Source: Lachnoanaerobaculum sp. OBRC5-5
GTDB lineage: Bacteria > Bacillota > Clostridia > Lachnospirales > Lachnospiraceae
Length of the DNA: 64,000 bases
Direction of reading: 5' to 3'
Assembly (NCBI RefSeq): GCF_000296385.1
Contig: NZ_JH815185.1
Span: 62,001 to 126,000, forward strand
Of the stretch, positions 53,928 through 63,943 are shown piece after piece. Under the pieces are notes generated by a model that saw nothing but the letters and a program-made list of their open reading frames with translations, made no database searches and was not told where the DNA came from. How positions within the stretch are numbered: the stretch's first letter is position 1; each line of letters starts with the position of its first letter. Position numbers and translations under genes: made by a program.

Positions 53928-54920
53928 ATGTACAAGATATTTGTATATGGGACTTTGAAATCTGAATATTTGCAAAATAAGCTCTTAGGACATACTTTGG
54001 AATCATATGATGCAAGACTTGAGGGATATTCTATAAATACAGGTGAGAAGTATTTTAATGTAGTTCCAAATAAGGGAGGATGTGTTAAAGGTAAGGTATT
54101 ACTTGTAAATAAGGAGGACATGTTCTATATAGACCAATGGGAAGTAATTCCTATGTATATAAAGGCAAAGGTGAGAGTTCATTCAGAGTATGGTTATGAG
54201 GATGCTTTTATTTACATAAAAAAAGATAAGGAAGAGAAGATACATTTGCAGGATGATGTCAGCAATATGTGCAATAATGAAAATCTTGAAGCTACAATTG
54301 ATGAATTTGCAGATGTGAGAGATATGGAGTTTCCGGTCTGTGATCTATACCTTAATTATCCTATAGAAGACTTAAATAATCCATCAAAAAATAAGGATTT
54401 ATTCACTGAAAAAGTAAAAGATGTATTTACAGATAAAGAGTTTTCATTTATCGGATATGAGTATTTAAGCTACAAATATGGGGAGAATCAAGTAAATGTA
54501 AGAGTATCACTTTATATTATAGGAAATAATAAAAAAGCCATATTAAGCGTAATGCTACCTGTTTCGACATGTAATCCTGCAAAGTTTTGGGAGAAGGCTT
54601 TTACACGAGCGTTGGAAATAGAAGGAAGAAACTTTGCAGATTATATTTATTCAAAATATAATCTCAAAGTCTTGGATGCACCGAAGTTTATCATATATTC
54701 ATCAGGTGAAATTGATGAGTCAAAAAGGCTTGATGTTTTCTCAGTTGAAAAGGTTTTTAATAAAGCGTTTGATATTAGTAAAGCGGTAAATACGGATATT
54801 TCAAAAAACAAGGATGTTAAGATTTATATTTCCGATAATGTAAAAATCGAAATACCAAATAACTTTGAGGTCTGCTATACCGACAGATTAAAATCTGTTA
54901 TGTTGACTCTATCTGTATAA
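53928..54920 (+). CDS. GGCT-fold domain with a large C-terminal extension
   Basis: A 330-aa protein. Residues 1-100 are a gamma-glutamylcyclotransferase-like domain (IFVYGTLKSEYLQNKLL, and YIDQWEVIPMY with the likely catalytic Glu). The remaining 230 residues are of unknown family and have no membrane segment. GGCT-like proteins cyclise gamma-glutamylamines, but here the extension suggests a different role. The ATG at 53928 follows GGGAGA. The upstream in-frame part to 53844 is AT-rich and lacks a good ribosome site, so it is excluded. Confidence 0.75.
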   Translation: MYKIFVYGTLKSEYLQNKLLGHTLESYDARLEGYSINTGEKYFNVVPNKGGCVKGKVLLVNKEDMFYIDQWEVIPMYIKAKVRVHSEYGYEDAFIYIKKDKEEKIHLQDDVSNMCNNENLEATIDEFADVRDMEFPVCDLYLNYPIEDLNNPSKNKDLFTEKVKDVFTDKEFSFIGYEYLSYKYGENQVNVRVSLYIIGNNKKAILSVMLPVSTCNPAKFWEKAFTRALEIEGRNFADYIYSKYNLKVLDAPKFIIYSSGEIDESKRLDVFSVEKVFNKAFDISKAVNTDISKNKDVKIYISDNVKIEIPNNFEVCYTDRLKSVMLTLSV

Positions 54921-54975
54921 CATTCATTAGTAAAATATGATAAAATAGCCTATATCTATAGATAAGGAGAATACT

Positions 54976-55365
54976 ATGTTGGAAGTAGGAATAAAGGGAC
55001 AAAGAGAGACTATTGTAACAAAGGAAAATACTGCAGCAGGTATAGGAAGTGGAAGTTTAGAGGTGTTTTCTACACCGATGATGATACTTTTGATGGAAGA
55101 GTCATGTTTTATGAGTGTTAACGATATACTGGAGGAGGGATTTACCACAGTAGGCACTTGTGTAAATGTAAAGCATTTATCAGCCACACCGCTTGGTATG
55201 AAGGTCGTGATAAAGTCTGAGCTTATAAAGGTGGATGGAAGAGCTCTTACATTCAAGGTTGAGGCATATGATGAAAAAGGTCTTATAGGAGAGGGAATTC
55301 ACGAAAGATTTATTGTAAATAATGAAAAGTTTCAGGCAAAGACTGACAGTAAGTTAGATAAATAA
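54976..55365 (+). CDS. FlK-like hotdog thioesterase
   Basis: A 129-aa hotdog-fold thioesterase of the fluoroacetyl-CoA-specific (FlK) type: LEVFSTPMMILLMEESCF, GFTTVGTCVNVKHLSATPLGM and GEGIHERFIVN match the family. The Glu in MEES and the His in VKHL are probably catalytic. It likely hydrolyses short acyl-CoAs. An AAGGAG lies before the ATG, and a terminator follows. Confidence 0.87.
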   Translation: MLEVGIKGQRETIVTKENTAAGIGSGSLEVFSTPMMILLMEESCFMSVNDILEEGFTTVGTCVNVKHLSATPLGMKVVIKSELIKVDGRALTFKVEAYDEKGLIGEGIHERFIVNNEKFQAKTDSKLDK

Positions 55366-55371
55366 GCTAAG

Positions 55372-55404
55372 GTGCAGAAGGGTAAAACCGACTGCACTTT
55401 TTTT
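55372..55404 (+). terminator. Terminator after the thioesterase gene
   Basis: Six-base arms GTGCAG (55372-55377) and CTGCAC (55392-55397) with an inner GGT/ACC pairing, followed by seven T's. Confidence 0.75.
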
Positions 55405-55470
55405 ATTTTAAGACTATCTTTATTGGTGGTACAATTATTTTGTGATAGTATAGGATAAAAGGAGGACTTT

Positions 55471-56916
55471 ATGAAAAAGAGTTTTATATATTTGATTCCT
55501 GCAATTTTTTTACTGGCAGGATGCGGAAAGAAAATTTCAATAACAATTAATACAAATGAAAGTACAGTGGCTGAAAGTTCTGAGAAAGAAAGCGTTCAGG
55601 AAACTGAAACAAAAGTACAAAATGACGTGGAAATGCTAAAGGCACATGTATATAACAAAATAGCGGGTGATGGAAATACAATACCTCAACTTAGTGTAGA
55701 GGGAAATGAAAAGTTGAATGATATTGTAAACAAAATAAATAATGATTGGGTGGGAGGATATTATCCAAGGATTAATCTGACTCGAACCGATACAAGTGTT
55801 TTCAGTGTATTGCTGGCTACTACTGTAATGAATGGAAGTACTGATACAAAAGAACTGCTTAGAGGAGTAAATATAGACTCAAATACAGGTAAGGAGCTTA
55901 AGATAGAGGATGTATTAAAGGATTCAGCAGGTCTATATGATAGGATTGAAAAGGATAATTATCTTGCAAATGAATATGGAGAAGATATAGAGGGATTTAG
56001 TGAGAAGCTAAAAACTGTTCTGACAAATCCCGATGCTTTTAATTTGGGAGCAAATGATAAAGCTGATCTTGCGTGGACACTAAGTAGTGGTTGTATGATG
56101 ATTTATATGACTGCAAAGGATGAATATACAGAAAGGATAGTTTCCATACCTTTGGAGTTTGCAGTATATGGTGAGTTTTTTAATGAAGAGATACTTAGCT
56201 TGCCAAAGGATTACGCTTTTGAAATACCAACAGATAAAGAGGTAAAGATAGATCTTGACGGTAAAATTAGAACTGTGAAGATAGAACAGGATATTGACGA
56301 GTATCTTATGTTACAGGAAATAAATGTGACAATTGACGGTGAAAAAAGCACATATGAGGAAGATGCAAGCTATGGTATTTCCAAGGCAAGTGTGGTGAAA
56401 AAGGGAGATAATGCCTATCTCTATATTGAGTTGCAGTATGACAATGATTACAACAGTATATCAATAATTGATTTGAATAATAAATCAGAAAAACTTGAAA
56501 TTTCCGAAAGTTTTGCAGATACTTCTCTTTTAAATCCGGATGAATTTTATCTTGGAGACAGGATTTATACTATAAGTACCTTGGGTATAGAAGGAAGATA
56601 TACTGTTGGAAGTAAAGGAATGCCGAAGATTTTGGAAAACTACTATACAATTACCACACCTATACAATTGACAACTAAAATCTCCATAAAAGCTAAGAAA
56701 TTGGACGGTATAAACGGTAAGGAAGTTGGGGATTACGATATTCCTATCGGCAGTGTACTGGTTCCGGTAGGTACGGATAAGGAGAGTTTTACCGATTATA
56801 CAACTTCAGATGGCAGTCTTATTCGTATACCTATGGGAAAAGCTTCTGAATACGGTTTCAGTATAGAAGGAAAGAACATAGAAGATGTGTTTGACGGTAC
56901 AATCTTTGCAGGATAA
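55471..56916 (+). CDS. Lipoprotein with DUF3298-like domain
   Basis: A 481-aa exported lipoprotein. The signal peptide ends in LLAGC, with the lipidated Cys at about residue 18. An acidic linker follows, then a DUF3298/RsiV-type segment (about 60-240: NDIVNKINNDWV, IEDVLKD). The rest is beta-rich and unassigned. The stop is 4 bases before the dinB ATG, so the two are cotranscribed and coupled, though no functional link is obvious. AAGGAGG precedes the ATG. Confidence 0.75.
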   Translation: MKKSFIYLIPAIFLLAGCGKKISITINTNESTVAESSEKESVQETETKVQNDVEMLKAHVYNKIAGDGNTIPQLSVEGNEKLNDIVNKINNDWVGGYYPRINLTRTDTSVFSVLLATTVMNGSTDTKELLRGVNIDSNTGKELKIEDVLKDSAGLYDRIEKDNYLANEYGEDIEGFSEKLKTVLTNPDAFNLGANDKADLAWTLSSGCMMIYMTAKDEYTERIVSIPLEFAVYGEFFNEEILSLPKDYAFEIPTDKEVKIDLDGKIRTVKIEQDIDEYLMLQEINVTIDGEKSTYEEDASYGISKASVVKKGDNAYLYIELQYDNDYNSISIIDLNNKSEKLEISESFADTSLLNPDEFYLGDRIYTISTLGIEGRYTVGSKGMPKILENYYTITTPIQLTTKISIKAKKLDGINGKEVGDYDIPIGSVLVPVGTDKESFTDYTTSDGSLIRIPMGKASEYGFSIEGKNIEDVFDGTIFAG

Positions 56917-56920
56917 TGAT

Positions 56921-58165
56921 ATGTCGGAAGGTCAAATAATTATTCATGTGGATATGGATGCCTTTTATGCTTCAGTGGAGATGAGAGATGATAAGACTCT
57001 AATAGGTAAGCCGCTTATCATAGGTTCAATGCCGAATGAAAGAGGAGTTGTATCGACCTGTAATTATGAAGCCAGAAAATACGGTATTCGTTCAGGGATG
57101 AATATTAAAGAGGCGTTTAATCGTTGTCCTAAAGGAATATTTAGGCATCCGAATTTTGAGAAATACAAAAAAGTATCGGAGCAGTTGCATAAGATACTGG
57201 AAAGTTATACTGATATAACGGAGTATATTGCACTTGATGAGGGATATCTTGATCTGACCGGAAAAGTGGATTCATGGGAGGAAGCAGGAAAAATCGGGTT
57301 TGAGATCAAAAAAAGGGTAAGAGAGGAACTCTCTCTTACCTGCTCTGTAGGTCTGGCGTATTCAAAGACTGCAGCAAAGACTGCAAGTGAAGAGAAAAAG
57401 CCTGACGGATATTTTGAAATAAAGTCAAGAGAAGATTTTGTAACATTGGTACTTGATAGAAATGTAAAATCATTATATACAGTAGGAGAAAAAACTGCAA
57501 AAAGGCTCCATTTATACGGTGTTGATACAGTAAGAGATTTACAAAATAAAAGTAATGAAGTGAAAATGTTTATGGGAAAGCAGGGTGAATATCTTGTTGA
57601 TCTGGCTTTCGGCTATGATGACAGAAAGGTAATACCTTATAGGGAAGAGGATACAAAGTCTATCAGTAAGGAGTTTACATTTCAAAAGGATGTATCAAGC
57701 TTTAAACTTTTGGATGATGTGCTTTTTATATTGTCTTTTCGTGTGGCAGGGAGGGCAAAAAGACTTGGACTTTACGGGGAAGGTGTTTCCCTTAAAATCA
57801 CTTATTCCAATATGAAGAGTATAACAAGATCCATGCTTATAAGTGCAAGTACAAGTGATGCCTATACCATATATGAAAATGCGAGCAATCTTTTAAAGAA
57901 TGTACCTAAAGGCGAGGTAAGACTTGTTGGTACAGGGCTTTATCATTTGAGAGAGGAAGATGGAAGACAGCTTAGTTTTTCAGATATTTTCTCTGTAGAA
58001 AAGGATATGGTAAAAGAGAAAGTCGAAAGTAAATGGCAGGAAATGAGCATGTATTATAATCTTAATTTTGATGAAATAAAGGACATGCAAAATAATGTAA
58101 AAGTATATGATTATATAGAGCGAATGAGGGAAGTAATGGACTCTATGCAAAAATATAACAGTTAA
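56921..58165 (+). CDS. dinB: DNA polymerase IV (Y family)
   Basis: A 414-aa Y-family polymerase for translesion synthesis. IIIHVDMDAFYASVE holds the catalytic Asp11, and YIALDEGYLDLT holds the Asp/Glu pair near residues 109-110. YSKTAAKTASEEKKPDG and a helix-hairpin-helix (SLYTVGEKTAKRLHLYG) follow, with a little-finger domain at the end. No classical beta-clamp QLSLF is at the C-terminus, though RQLSFSDIF near residue 350 resembles one. The ATG at 56921 is coupled to the upstream lipoprotein. AGGA lies 7 bases ahead. Confidence 0.95.
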   Translation: MSEGQIIIHVDMDAFYASVEMRDDKTLIGKPLIIGSMPNERGVVSTCNYEARKYGIRSGMNIKEAFNRCPKGIFRHPNFEKYKKVSEQLHKILESYTDITEYIALDEGYLDLTGKVDSWEEAGKIGFEIKKRVREELSLTCSVGLAYSKTAAKTASEEKKPDGYFEIKSREDFVTLVLDRNVKSLYTVGEKTAKRLHLYGVDTVRDLQNKSNEVKMFMGKQGEYLVDLAFGYDDRKVIPYREEDTKSISKEFTFQKDVSSFKLLDDVLFILSFRVAGRAKRLGLYGEGVSLKITYSNMKSITRSMLISASTSDAYTIYENASNLLKNVPKGEVRLVGTGLYHLREEDGRQLSFSDIFSVEKDMVKEKVESKWQEMSMYYNLNFDEIKDMQNNVKVYDYIERMREVMDSMQKYNS

Positions 58166-58211
58166 AAATTTGTGATATAATATATCCAAAAGATATCGGA
58201 AAGGATCGAAT

Positions 58212-59753
58212 ATGAGAACTTTTGATGAGCAGGCTATAGTTTCTATAGCACCTAATGCGAATGCGGTTTCAAACGGCAGAAAGCTGTCGTCAGGAAACAG
58301 TTTTGTAAAAAGAATGAAGTCGGCTGATGACAGTCTTTATTTTGGTGAGTGCAAAGGAAGTGGAAAGAGCAATTATAATGTTTCCATAGACTTTGAAAAA
58401 GAGGGTGAACCGGTATTTAGATGTTCTTGCCCAAGCAGACAGTTTCCATGCAAACATGCTATAGGCTTGATGTTTGAGATGAAAGAGGGCAAGAGCTTTG
58501 AAACGGCTGAGATTCCTCAGGATATTTTGGATAAGAGAGAAAAGATAGAGGCAAGAGAAAAGAAAAAGGCCGAGAAGGAAATTGAAAAGGAGAAAAATCC
58601 TGACAAGCCGAAAAAAACAAGTGCAGCCTCAAAAGCGGCTAAAACAAAGAAGATAAAGAAGCAGATTGAGGGCTTGGATCTGTTAAAAGATGTTATGAGT
58701 CAAATAACCGGTTCAGGTGTGGCAGCCTGCGTGGATAAAGCATTTGATAAAAAATATGATGAACTGGCAAAACAGTTGGGAGATTACTATTTGCCGGGAG
58801 TACAGATAATATTTAAAAGATTCTTAAGATCCCTAAGAATGATAAAAAATGATCTGTTTATAGAAGAAATAATAAATGATTATCCTAAGAGCTATATAGA
58901 TGAGTTAAGAAACGATTATCCAAATGACTATGTTGAGGAGTATTTGTTATCTTTAGCGGTAAAGGAGCTAACAAAGCTTAGATATATCGAAAAGAGAGCA
59001 AGGGATTACCTTAATAAAAAGCTTGAAAGTGATTCTACCGACCCTGATGATAATATACTCTATGAGGCACTTGGCGGAGTATGGAAGCTTGAAGAACTTG
59101 GTGAAACAGGTCTTAAAAAGGAAAATGTATCAATTGCGGAGTTAAGCTTTATATCGGAATATGATGATGTAAAAGCAGAATATATAGATAAAGGCTATTG
59201 GATAGATCTTGATACCGGAGATATAAATTATACAGCCAATTATTGCCCACTAAAAGCAAAGAAATATATTCAAAGAGATGACAGCTTCTTTGGTAAAAAG
59301 TTTATTGAAAAGCTTTATTTCTATCCTGCAAATGAGGGAGAAAACAGAAGAATCCGTTATGAGAGCAGTAGAGATGAAGATTTGGATATAGGTGATATCA
59401 AAAAGATAAGAAGCTTTGCAAAGAAGAATATAACAGAGTTTTTAAAGCCTGCTAAAAACATATTGAAAGCTACTTTATCCGATAATGCTTATGGAGTACT
59501 TTTTGAGTTTGCAAAGATAGGTACAAACGGCAGTGATGTTGTAGCAGAGGATAAAGAAGGAAAGCAGATCTTACTAAGGGCTATGACTAAGGATAAAACA
59601 GCCATGGACGCAATATTCGGACTTCCAAGTGAAGACTATCTTAAAAATCAGGTGTTATTCGGATTGGCACATTATGACTCGATGCTGAAGCAGATTTGTG
59701 TAGAGCCAAGAAGTATTATCACGGAAAACGAAATACTCAGATTGGCATATTAA
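58212..59753 (+). CDS. SWIM zinc-finger protein
   Basis: A 513-aa protein. The SWIM motif CxC...CxH is at residues 71-82 (FRCSCPSRQFPCKHAI). A lysine/glutamate-rich charged region (about 105-150) follows, and the rest is helical. SWIM fingers bind DNA or proteins and occur with MoxR-type ATPase clusters. It is the first gene of a tight operon ending at the window edge. GGAAAGGAT precedes the ATG. Confidence 0.9.
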   Translation: MRTFDEQAIVSIAPNANAVSNGRKLSSGNSFVKRMKSADDSLYFGECKGSGKSNYNVSIDFEKEGEPVFRCSCPSRQFPCKHAIGLMFEMKEGKSFETAEIPQDILDKREKIEAREKKKAEKEIEKEKNPDKPKKTSAASKAAKTKKIKKQIEGLDLLKDVMSQITGSGVAACVDKAFDKKYDELAKQLGDYYLPGVQIIFKRFLRSLRMIKNDLFIEEIINDYPKSYIDELRNDYPNDYVEEYLLSLAVKELTKLRYIEKRARDYLNKKLESDSTDPDDNILYEALGGVWKLEELGETGLKKENVSIAELSFISEYDDVKAEYIDKGYWIDLDTGDINYTANYCPLKAKKYIQRDDSFFGKKFIEKLYFYPANEGENRRIRYESSRDEDLDIGDIKKIRSFAKKNITEFLKPAKNILKATLSDNAYGVLFEFAKIGTNGSDVVAEDKEGKQILLRAMTKDKTAMDAIFGLPSEDYLKNQVLFGLAHYDSMLKQICVEPRSIITENEILRLAY

Positions 59754-59764
59754 GGGAGGCTATT

Positions 59765-60598
59765 ATGAATTTGGATATTTTATATAAATTACAGGAACAA
59801 TTAAGAAACAGTGTAATTACAGGCAGCTCTCTTATAAAGGAAGACTTCAGGCTGAAAAAATGTGTAGATGATATGGAGGCTCTTTCAAAGGCGGCACCTG
59901 TGTTTGCACAGATTAAAAAGCAGGCTGAGGAGCTGTTTGTATGTGATAATCCCGGTGAGAAGACTTTGGATCTGCTTGCACTTGTAGATGCGGTACTTGA
60001 AACTCAGGCAGGTATATATGAAACCGGTGAGCTTTCAGATATTGAAAAAAGCTGTGGAAGGGTCAATGGAAATTATTCTTATAAGATGCTTGAGCCTATT
60101 ATAACTGCACTTACTACAACAGGAAGTGGTAGATGGGAAGCGTTGGTGGAAGCCAGAAAAGAAAACCCTGATATCTTCTTAGACTATAGAATATTGCCGA
60201 AGTTTATTGACGGACTGGGTGACGGATACAGTGAGATCTCATTTATGATCGGAAGATGGATCATGGAATATGGCAAGATGATGGTAGAGCCGCTAAAAAG
60301 AGACTTTGATCCGATGGGAAAGAGCGAGATGTATCTGAGATTTGATATTATCGCTGATCTCGCAAAAGAAGAAGAAAATGATTTTTATTTGTCTGTTATA
60401 AACGGAGAGGCAAGGAAAGATATAAGAAAAAGAGCTATAAGGTCTTTGAAGTATAGTGAAGATAATATAGACTTTTTGATTGAACTTGCAAAAACATCCG
60501 ATAGAGCAAGTAAAACCGATGCTATAGAGACTTTAAAGACATTTAATAATGAAAAGGCTGTTGAATTTTTAAAAACTGTAGAAGTTAAGAAGAAATAA
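59765..60598 (+). CDS. Helical-repeat (HEAT-like) hypothetical protein
   Basis: A 277-aa helical protein. The C-terminal third (ARKDIRKRAIRSLKYSEDNI, LIELAKTSDRASKTDAIETL) has HEAT-repeat character. It lies between the SWIM and MoxR genes with 11-12 bp gaps and the same direction, so it likely is a scaffold or adaptor of the same complex. The ATG at 59765 follows AAGGGAGG at 59752-59759. Confidence 0.7.
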   Translation: MNLDILYKLQEQLRNSVITGSSLIKEDFRLKKCVDDMEALSKAAPVFAQIKKQAEELFVCDNPGEKTLDLLALVDAVLETQAGIYETGELSDIEKSCGRVNGNYSYKMLEPIITALTTTGSGRWEALVEARKENPDIFLDYRILPKFIDGLGDGYSEISFMIGRWIMEYGKMMVEPLKRDFDPMGKSEMYLRFDIIADLAKEEENDFYLSVINGEARKDIRKRAIRSLKYSEDNIDFLIELAKTSDRASKTDAIETLKTFNNEKAVEFLKTVEVKKK

Positions 60599-60610
60599 AA
60601 GGTGATAGAT

Positions 60611-61696
60611 ATGAGCGAAGAATTACAAAGGCTTCCGGCGGAGGTCATGTTCCAAAAAGAAATAGATGCACTTATTGCGGCTGAAAAAAATCCCGTTCCC
60701 ACAGGATGGAAGATGTCACCGAAGTCTGTACTTACTTACATTATGGGCGGTGAGTGCAACGGTGTTAAAATAATGCCGAAATACATAGGAAATAAGAGAA
60801 TAGTTGAAATAGCAATAGCCACTTTGGTAACAGACAGAGCATTACTTTTGATCGGTGAGCCGGGTACTGCAAAGTCATGGTTGTCGGAGCATCTATGTGC
60901 CGCTATAAACGGTAACTCAACCTGTGTTATACAGGGAACTGCAGGAACTACAGAGGAGCAGATAAGATACTCATGGAATTATGCCATGCTTATAGCAGAA
61001 GGCCCAAGTGATAAGGCAATTATAAAGAGTCCTGTTTTTGAGGCTATGGAAGAGGGTAAAATTGCCAGATTTGAAGAGATATCACGTTGTGCCTCCGAGG
61101 TACAGGATGCCCTTATTTCAATTCTCTCCGAAAAGAGAATTTCTATTCCTGAGCTTGGTAAGGAGAGTGCGGCTAAGAAGGGATTTTCCATAATAGCTAC
61201 AGCAAATACCAGAGACCGTGGTGTAAATGATATGAGTGCCGCTCTAAAGAGAAGATTTAATATAGTGGTGCTTCCAAGTCCGAATACTCTTGAAGAGGAG
61301 ATGGATATAGTAAAGACCAGAATCGAGAAGCTTTCAGAAGGTATGGCATTGCTTTCAAAGGTGCCTGAGGCTGAGGTAATAAAGAAGGTCTGTACAATAT
61401 TCAGAGAGCTTAGACAGGGTGAGACACTTGACGGAAAGCAAAAAATCAAATCCACAGCAAATGTACTTTCCACTGCAGAGGCTATATCCTTACTTACAAA
61501 CAGTATGTCTTTGGCAGGCAGTTTCGGAGACGGTGAGATAAGCGATGCGGACCTTGCAGCAGGACTTCAAGGTGCAATAGTAAAGGAAGATTCAAAAGAC
61601 TCAAAAGTTTGGGAAGAGTACCTTGAGAATATAATGAAAAAGCGCGGAAAAGAGTGGATTGGACTCTACAATGAATGTAGGATGCTCAATGGCTAG
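60611..61696 (+). CDS. MoxR-family AAA+ ATPase
   Basis: A 361-aa MoxR/AAA_5 ATPase: Walker A GEPGTAKS (82-89), Walker B RFEEIS near 153-158, sensor 1 IIATANTRDRG near 190 and an arginine finger in SAALKRRF. MoxR ATPases remodel or insert metals into VWA-partner proteins. The ATG at 60611 is preferred to a GTG 9 bases upstream. AAAGGTGAT serves as ribosome site. It is followed by the DUF5682 gene after 9 bases. Confidence 0.92.
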   Translation: MSEELQRLPAEVMFQKEIDALIAAEKNPVPTGWKMSPKSVLTYIMGGECNGVKIMPKYIGNKRIVEIAIATLVTDRALLLIGEPGTAKSWLSEHLCAAINGNSTCVIQGTAGTTEEQIRYSWNYAMLIAEGPSDKAIIKSPVFEAMEEGKIARFEEISRCASEVQDALISILSEKRISIPELGKESAAKKGFSIIATANTRDRGVNDMSAALKRRFNIVVLPSPNTLEEEMDIVKTRIEKLSEGMALLSKVPEAEVIKKVCTIFRELRQGETLDGKQKIKSTANVLSTAEAISLLTNSMSLAGSFGDGEISDADLAAGLQGAIVKEDSKDSKVWEEYLENIMKKRGKEWIGLYNECRMLNG

Positions 61697-61705
61697 GAGG
61701 CAGCC

Positions 61706-63934
61706 ATGAAAACTTTTGGAATTAGACATTTTTCACCTGCAGGTGCATATTTTCTAAGACAGTTTTTGGATGAAGTAAAGCCTTCACTTGTGCTTATAGA
61801 GGGACCGGCGGATTTTGACTTTTTGATAGATGATATTGTCTTAAAAAAACTTGTTCCTCCATTTGCCATCATGGCATATACAAAGGAAGCACCTATTGAT
61901 ACGATACTCTATCCTTTTGCAGAATATTCGCCGGAGTATCAGGCAATTCTTTGGGCAAGGGAAAATAATACAGAATGTCATTTTTTTGACTTGGAATCCG
62001 ATATTATTCTGGGACTTGAAAAAGGGGATGATGAAACTAAAGATGAGGAGATTATCTCAGAAACAAATCCGAAGAAAAGTATTGAAACGGATATGGAAGG
62101 TTTTTGGGAGAGAACCTTGGAGCATAGTGAGGATATGCATGCCTATAGAGCCGGCAGTGCTTTGTTTGGAGAAAGCATAAGAAAAGATACAAATGCAGAT
62201 GACAAATCCTTTATAAGAGATATAGTCCGTGAAAGCTTTATGAAAAGAAAGATAAAGGAATATATAGAAAAGGGATTTGATACTGAAAAGATAGTGGCTA
62301 TAACGGGTGCTTTTCATACATCAGCTATTGAAAGTCTTGAAGGAGCAATGTCCGATAAGGAATATAAGGCGTTGGGAAGAAGAGAATCCAATGTTACATT
62401 GATGCCGTATTCTTACTATAGGCTTAGTAAAAGAACCGGTTATGGTGCGGGAAATGCGGCGCCGGCGTATTACGAGTTGCTTTGGCAGGGATTTTTAAAC
62501 GGAGATATTACTTATCATGAAAGAAAGTATCTGAGCAGTTTGGCAAAGTATATGAGAGAGCATGGCGGAATCGTTTCATCCGCTCAGGTAATAGAGGCGA
62601 CAAGGCTTGCAAGAGAACTTGCAATTATTAGAGGAGGCTCTGTTCCTACACTTGAAGATTTAAAGGATGCAAGTATTACCTGTATGGGTGGTGGAAGTTT
62701 CGGTGAGATGGCAATGGGCTTTGCAGAGACCGATATAGGAAAAAAGATAGGCAGTGTTCCACAGGATGCTATGCAGACATCTATACAAAGTGACTTTACT
62801 TCTAAACTTAAGCAGTTAAAGCTTGAAAAATATAAGGAGCTTGTGGCTACACCATTGCAACTTGATTTAAGAGAAAACTTAAGAGTAAAGTCAAAGGAGA
62901 GTGCTTTTCTTGACTTAAACAGATCGTTTTTCTTATACAGACTTGTTGTACTTGGAATTGATTTTGCTAAGATTAAAAGAAGCAGTCAGGATAATGCAAC
63001 CTGGGCCGAGAACTGGATACTTCAGTGGACACCGGAGGCAGAAATACAGATAGTTGAAAGTGTATTAAAGGGAGATACTATAGCGGATGCTGTAGCATTT
63101 GTGCTGAGTGAAAGGCTCTTAGAGGCTACAAAGATATCTGAAATAGCGGAGGTTATAGAAGATGCGTTTAATTGCGGACTTCCTAAGATAGTTGAGGGTG
63201 CAAAAAGAAGTCTTGATGAGACGGCAAACGGTGCAATAGCTATGTGTGATATTGCGGATACCGTGAGCAAACTTTCAAATATGATTTCATTCAGTGATAT
63301 CAGAAAACTGGACAGAGAACCTCTGATACCTATTGTCAAAAGACTTTGTATCAGAGCTTCACTTATGCTTGTCGGGGAGTCGGCATGTGATGATATAGCG
63401 GCGGCTGCATTGGCTGAGGACATTCAAAAAATACATAATGTTTTTATGGTACAGGACTTTTTGGATGAGAGCCTCTGGTTTGATAAGCTTACAGAACTCT
63501 CAAATAGAGATGATTTGAATACAAAAATCTCAGGACTTGCTACTGCAATACTGCTTGATGCAGGTAAGATAGATGAGCCTACTCTTAGAAAAGAGGTATC
63601 AATACGACTTTCTGTAGGTATGCCTGCAGAACTTGGTGCAAACTGGTTTGCCGGTCTGTCTATGAGAAATCATTATGCTCTTATAGGGAGACTAACACTT
63701 TGGGAAAGCCTTAGTGAGTATCTGGATACCTTGGATGAAGAGGAATTCAGACGTTCGGCAGTTTTTTTAAGAAGAGCTTTTGTAGAGTACAGCGCTAAGG
63801 AAAAAGATATGATTGCCGAAAATCTTGGTGAAATATGGGGACTCAATGCTCAGGAAGTAAGTGAAATAATAAACTCTGAGATAAAGGAAGTAGACACGGA
63901 GATTCTCGAAGACTTTGATTTTGGAGACTTTTAG
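61706..63934 (+). CDS. DUF5682 family protein
   Basis: A 742-aa protein beginning MKTFGIRHFSPAGAYFLRQFL, with LIEGPADFDFL near residue 32 and ITGAFHTSAIE near 200, all typical of DUF5682. A conserved His (RHFSP) and Glu (EGPAD) pair near the N-terminus could form a metal or catalytic site. The rest is helical. The family is associated with MoxR-VWA gene clusters. The gene follows the MoxR gene and is followed by a truncated reading frame. AGGAGG precedes the ATG. Confidence 0.88.
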   Translation: MKTFGIRHFSPAGAYFLRQFLDEVKPSLVLIEGPADFDFLIDDIVLKKLVPPFAIMAYTKEAPIDTILYPFAEYSPEYQAILWARENNTECHFFDLESDIILGLEKGDDETKDEEIISETNPKKSIETDMEGFWERTLEHSEDMHAYRAGSALFGESIRKDTNADDKSFIRDIVRESFMKRKIKEYIEKGFDTEKIVAITGAFHTSAIESLEGAMSDKEYKALGRRESNVTLMPYSYYRLSKRTGYGAGNAAPAYYELLWQGFLNGDITYHERKYLSSLAKYMREHGGIVSSAQVIEATRLARELAIIRGGSVPTLEDLKDASITCMGGGSFGEMAMGFAETDIGKKIGSVPQDAMQTSIQSDFTSKLKQLKLEKYKELVATPLQLDLRENLRVKSKESAFLDLNRSFFLYRLVVLGIDFAKIKRSSQDNATWAENWILQWTPEAEIQIVESVLKGDTIADAVAFVLSERLLEATKISEIAEVIEDAFNCGLPKIVEGAKRSLDETANGAIAMCDIADTVSKLSNMISFSDIRKLDREPLIPIVKRLCIRASLMLVGESACDDIAAAALAEDIQKIHNVFMVQDFLDESLWFDKLTELSNRDDLNTKISGLATAILLDAGKIDEPTLRKEVSIRLSVGMPAELGANWFAGLSMRNHYALIGRLTLWESLSEYLDTLDEEEFRRSAVFLRRAFVEYSAKEKDMIAENLGEIWGLNAQEVSEIINSEIKEVDTEILEDFDFGDF

Positions 63935-63943
63935 GAGATATAA

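Noticed and set aside
61851-62180. Plus-strand 109-codon frame inside the DUF5682 gene
   Set aside because: Out-of-frame shadow. The long frame has clear DUF5682 motifs.
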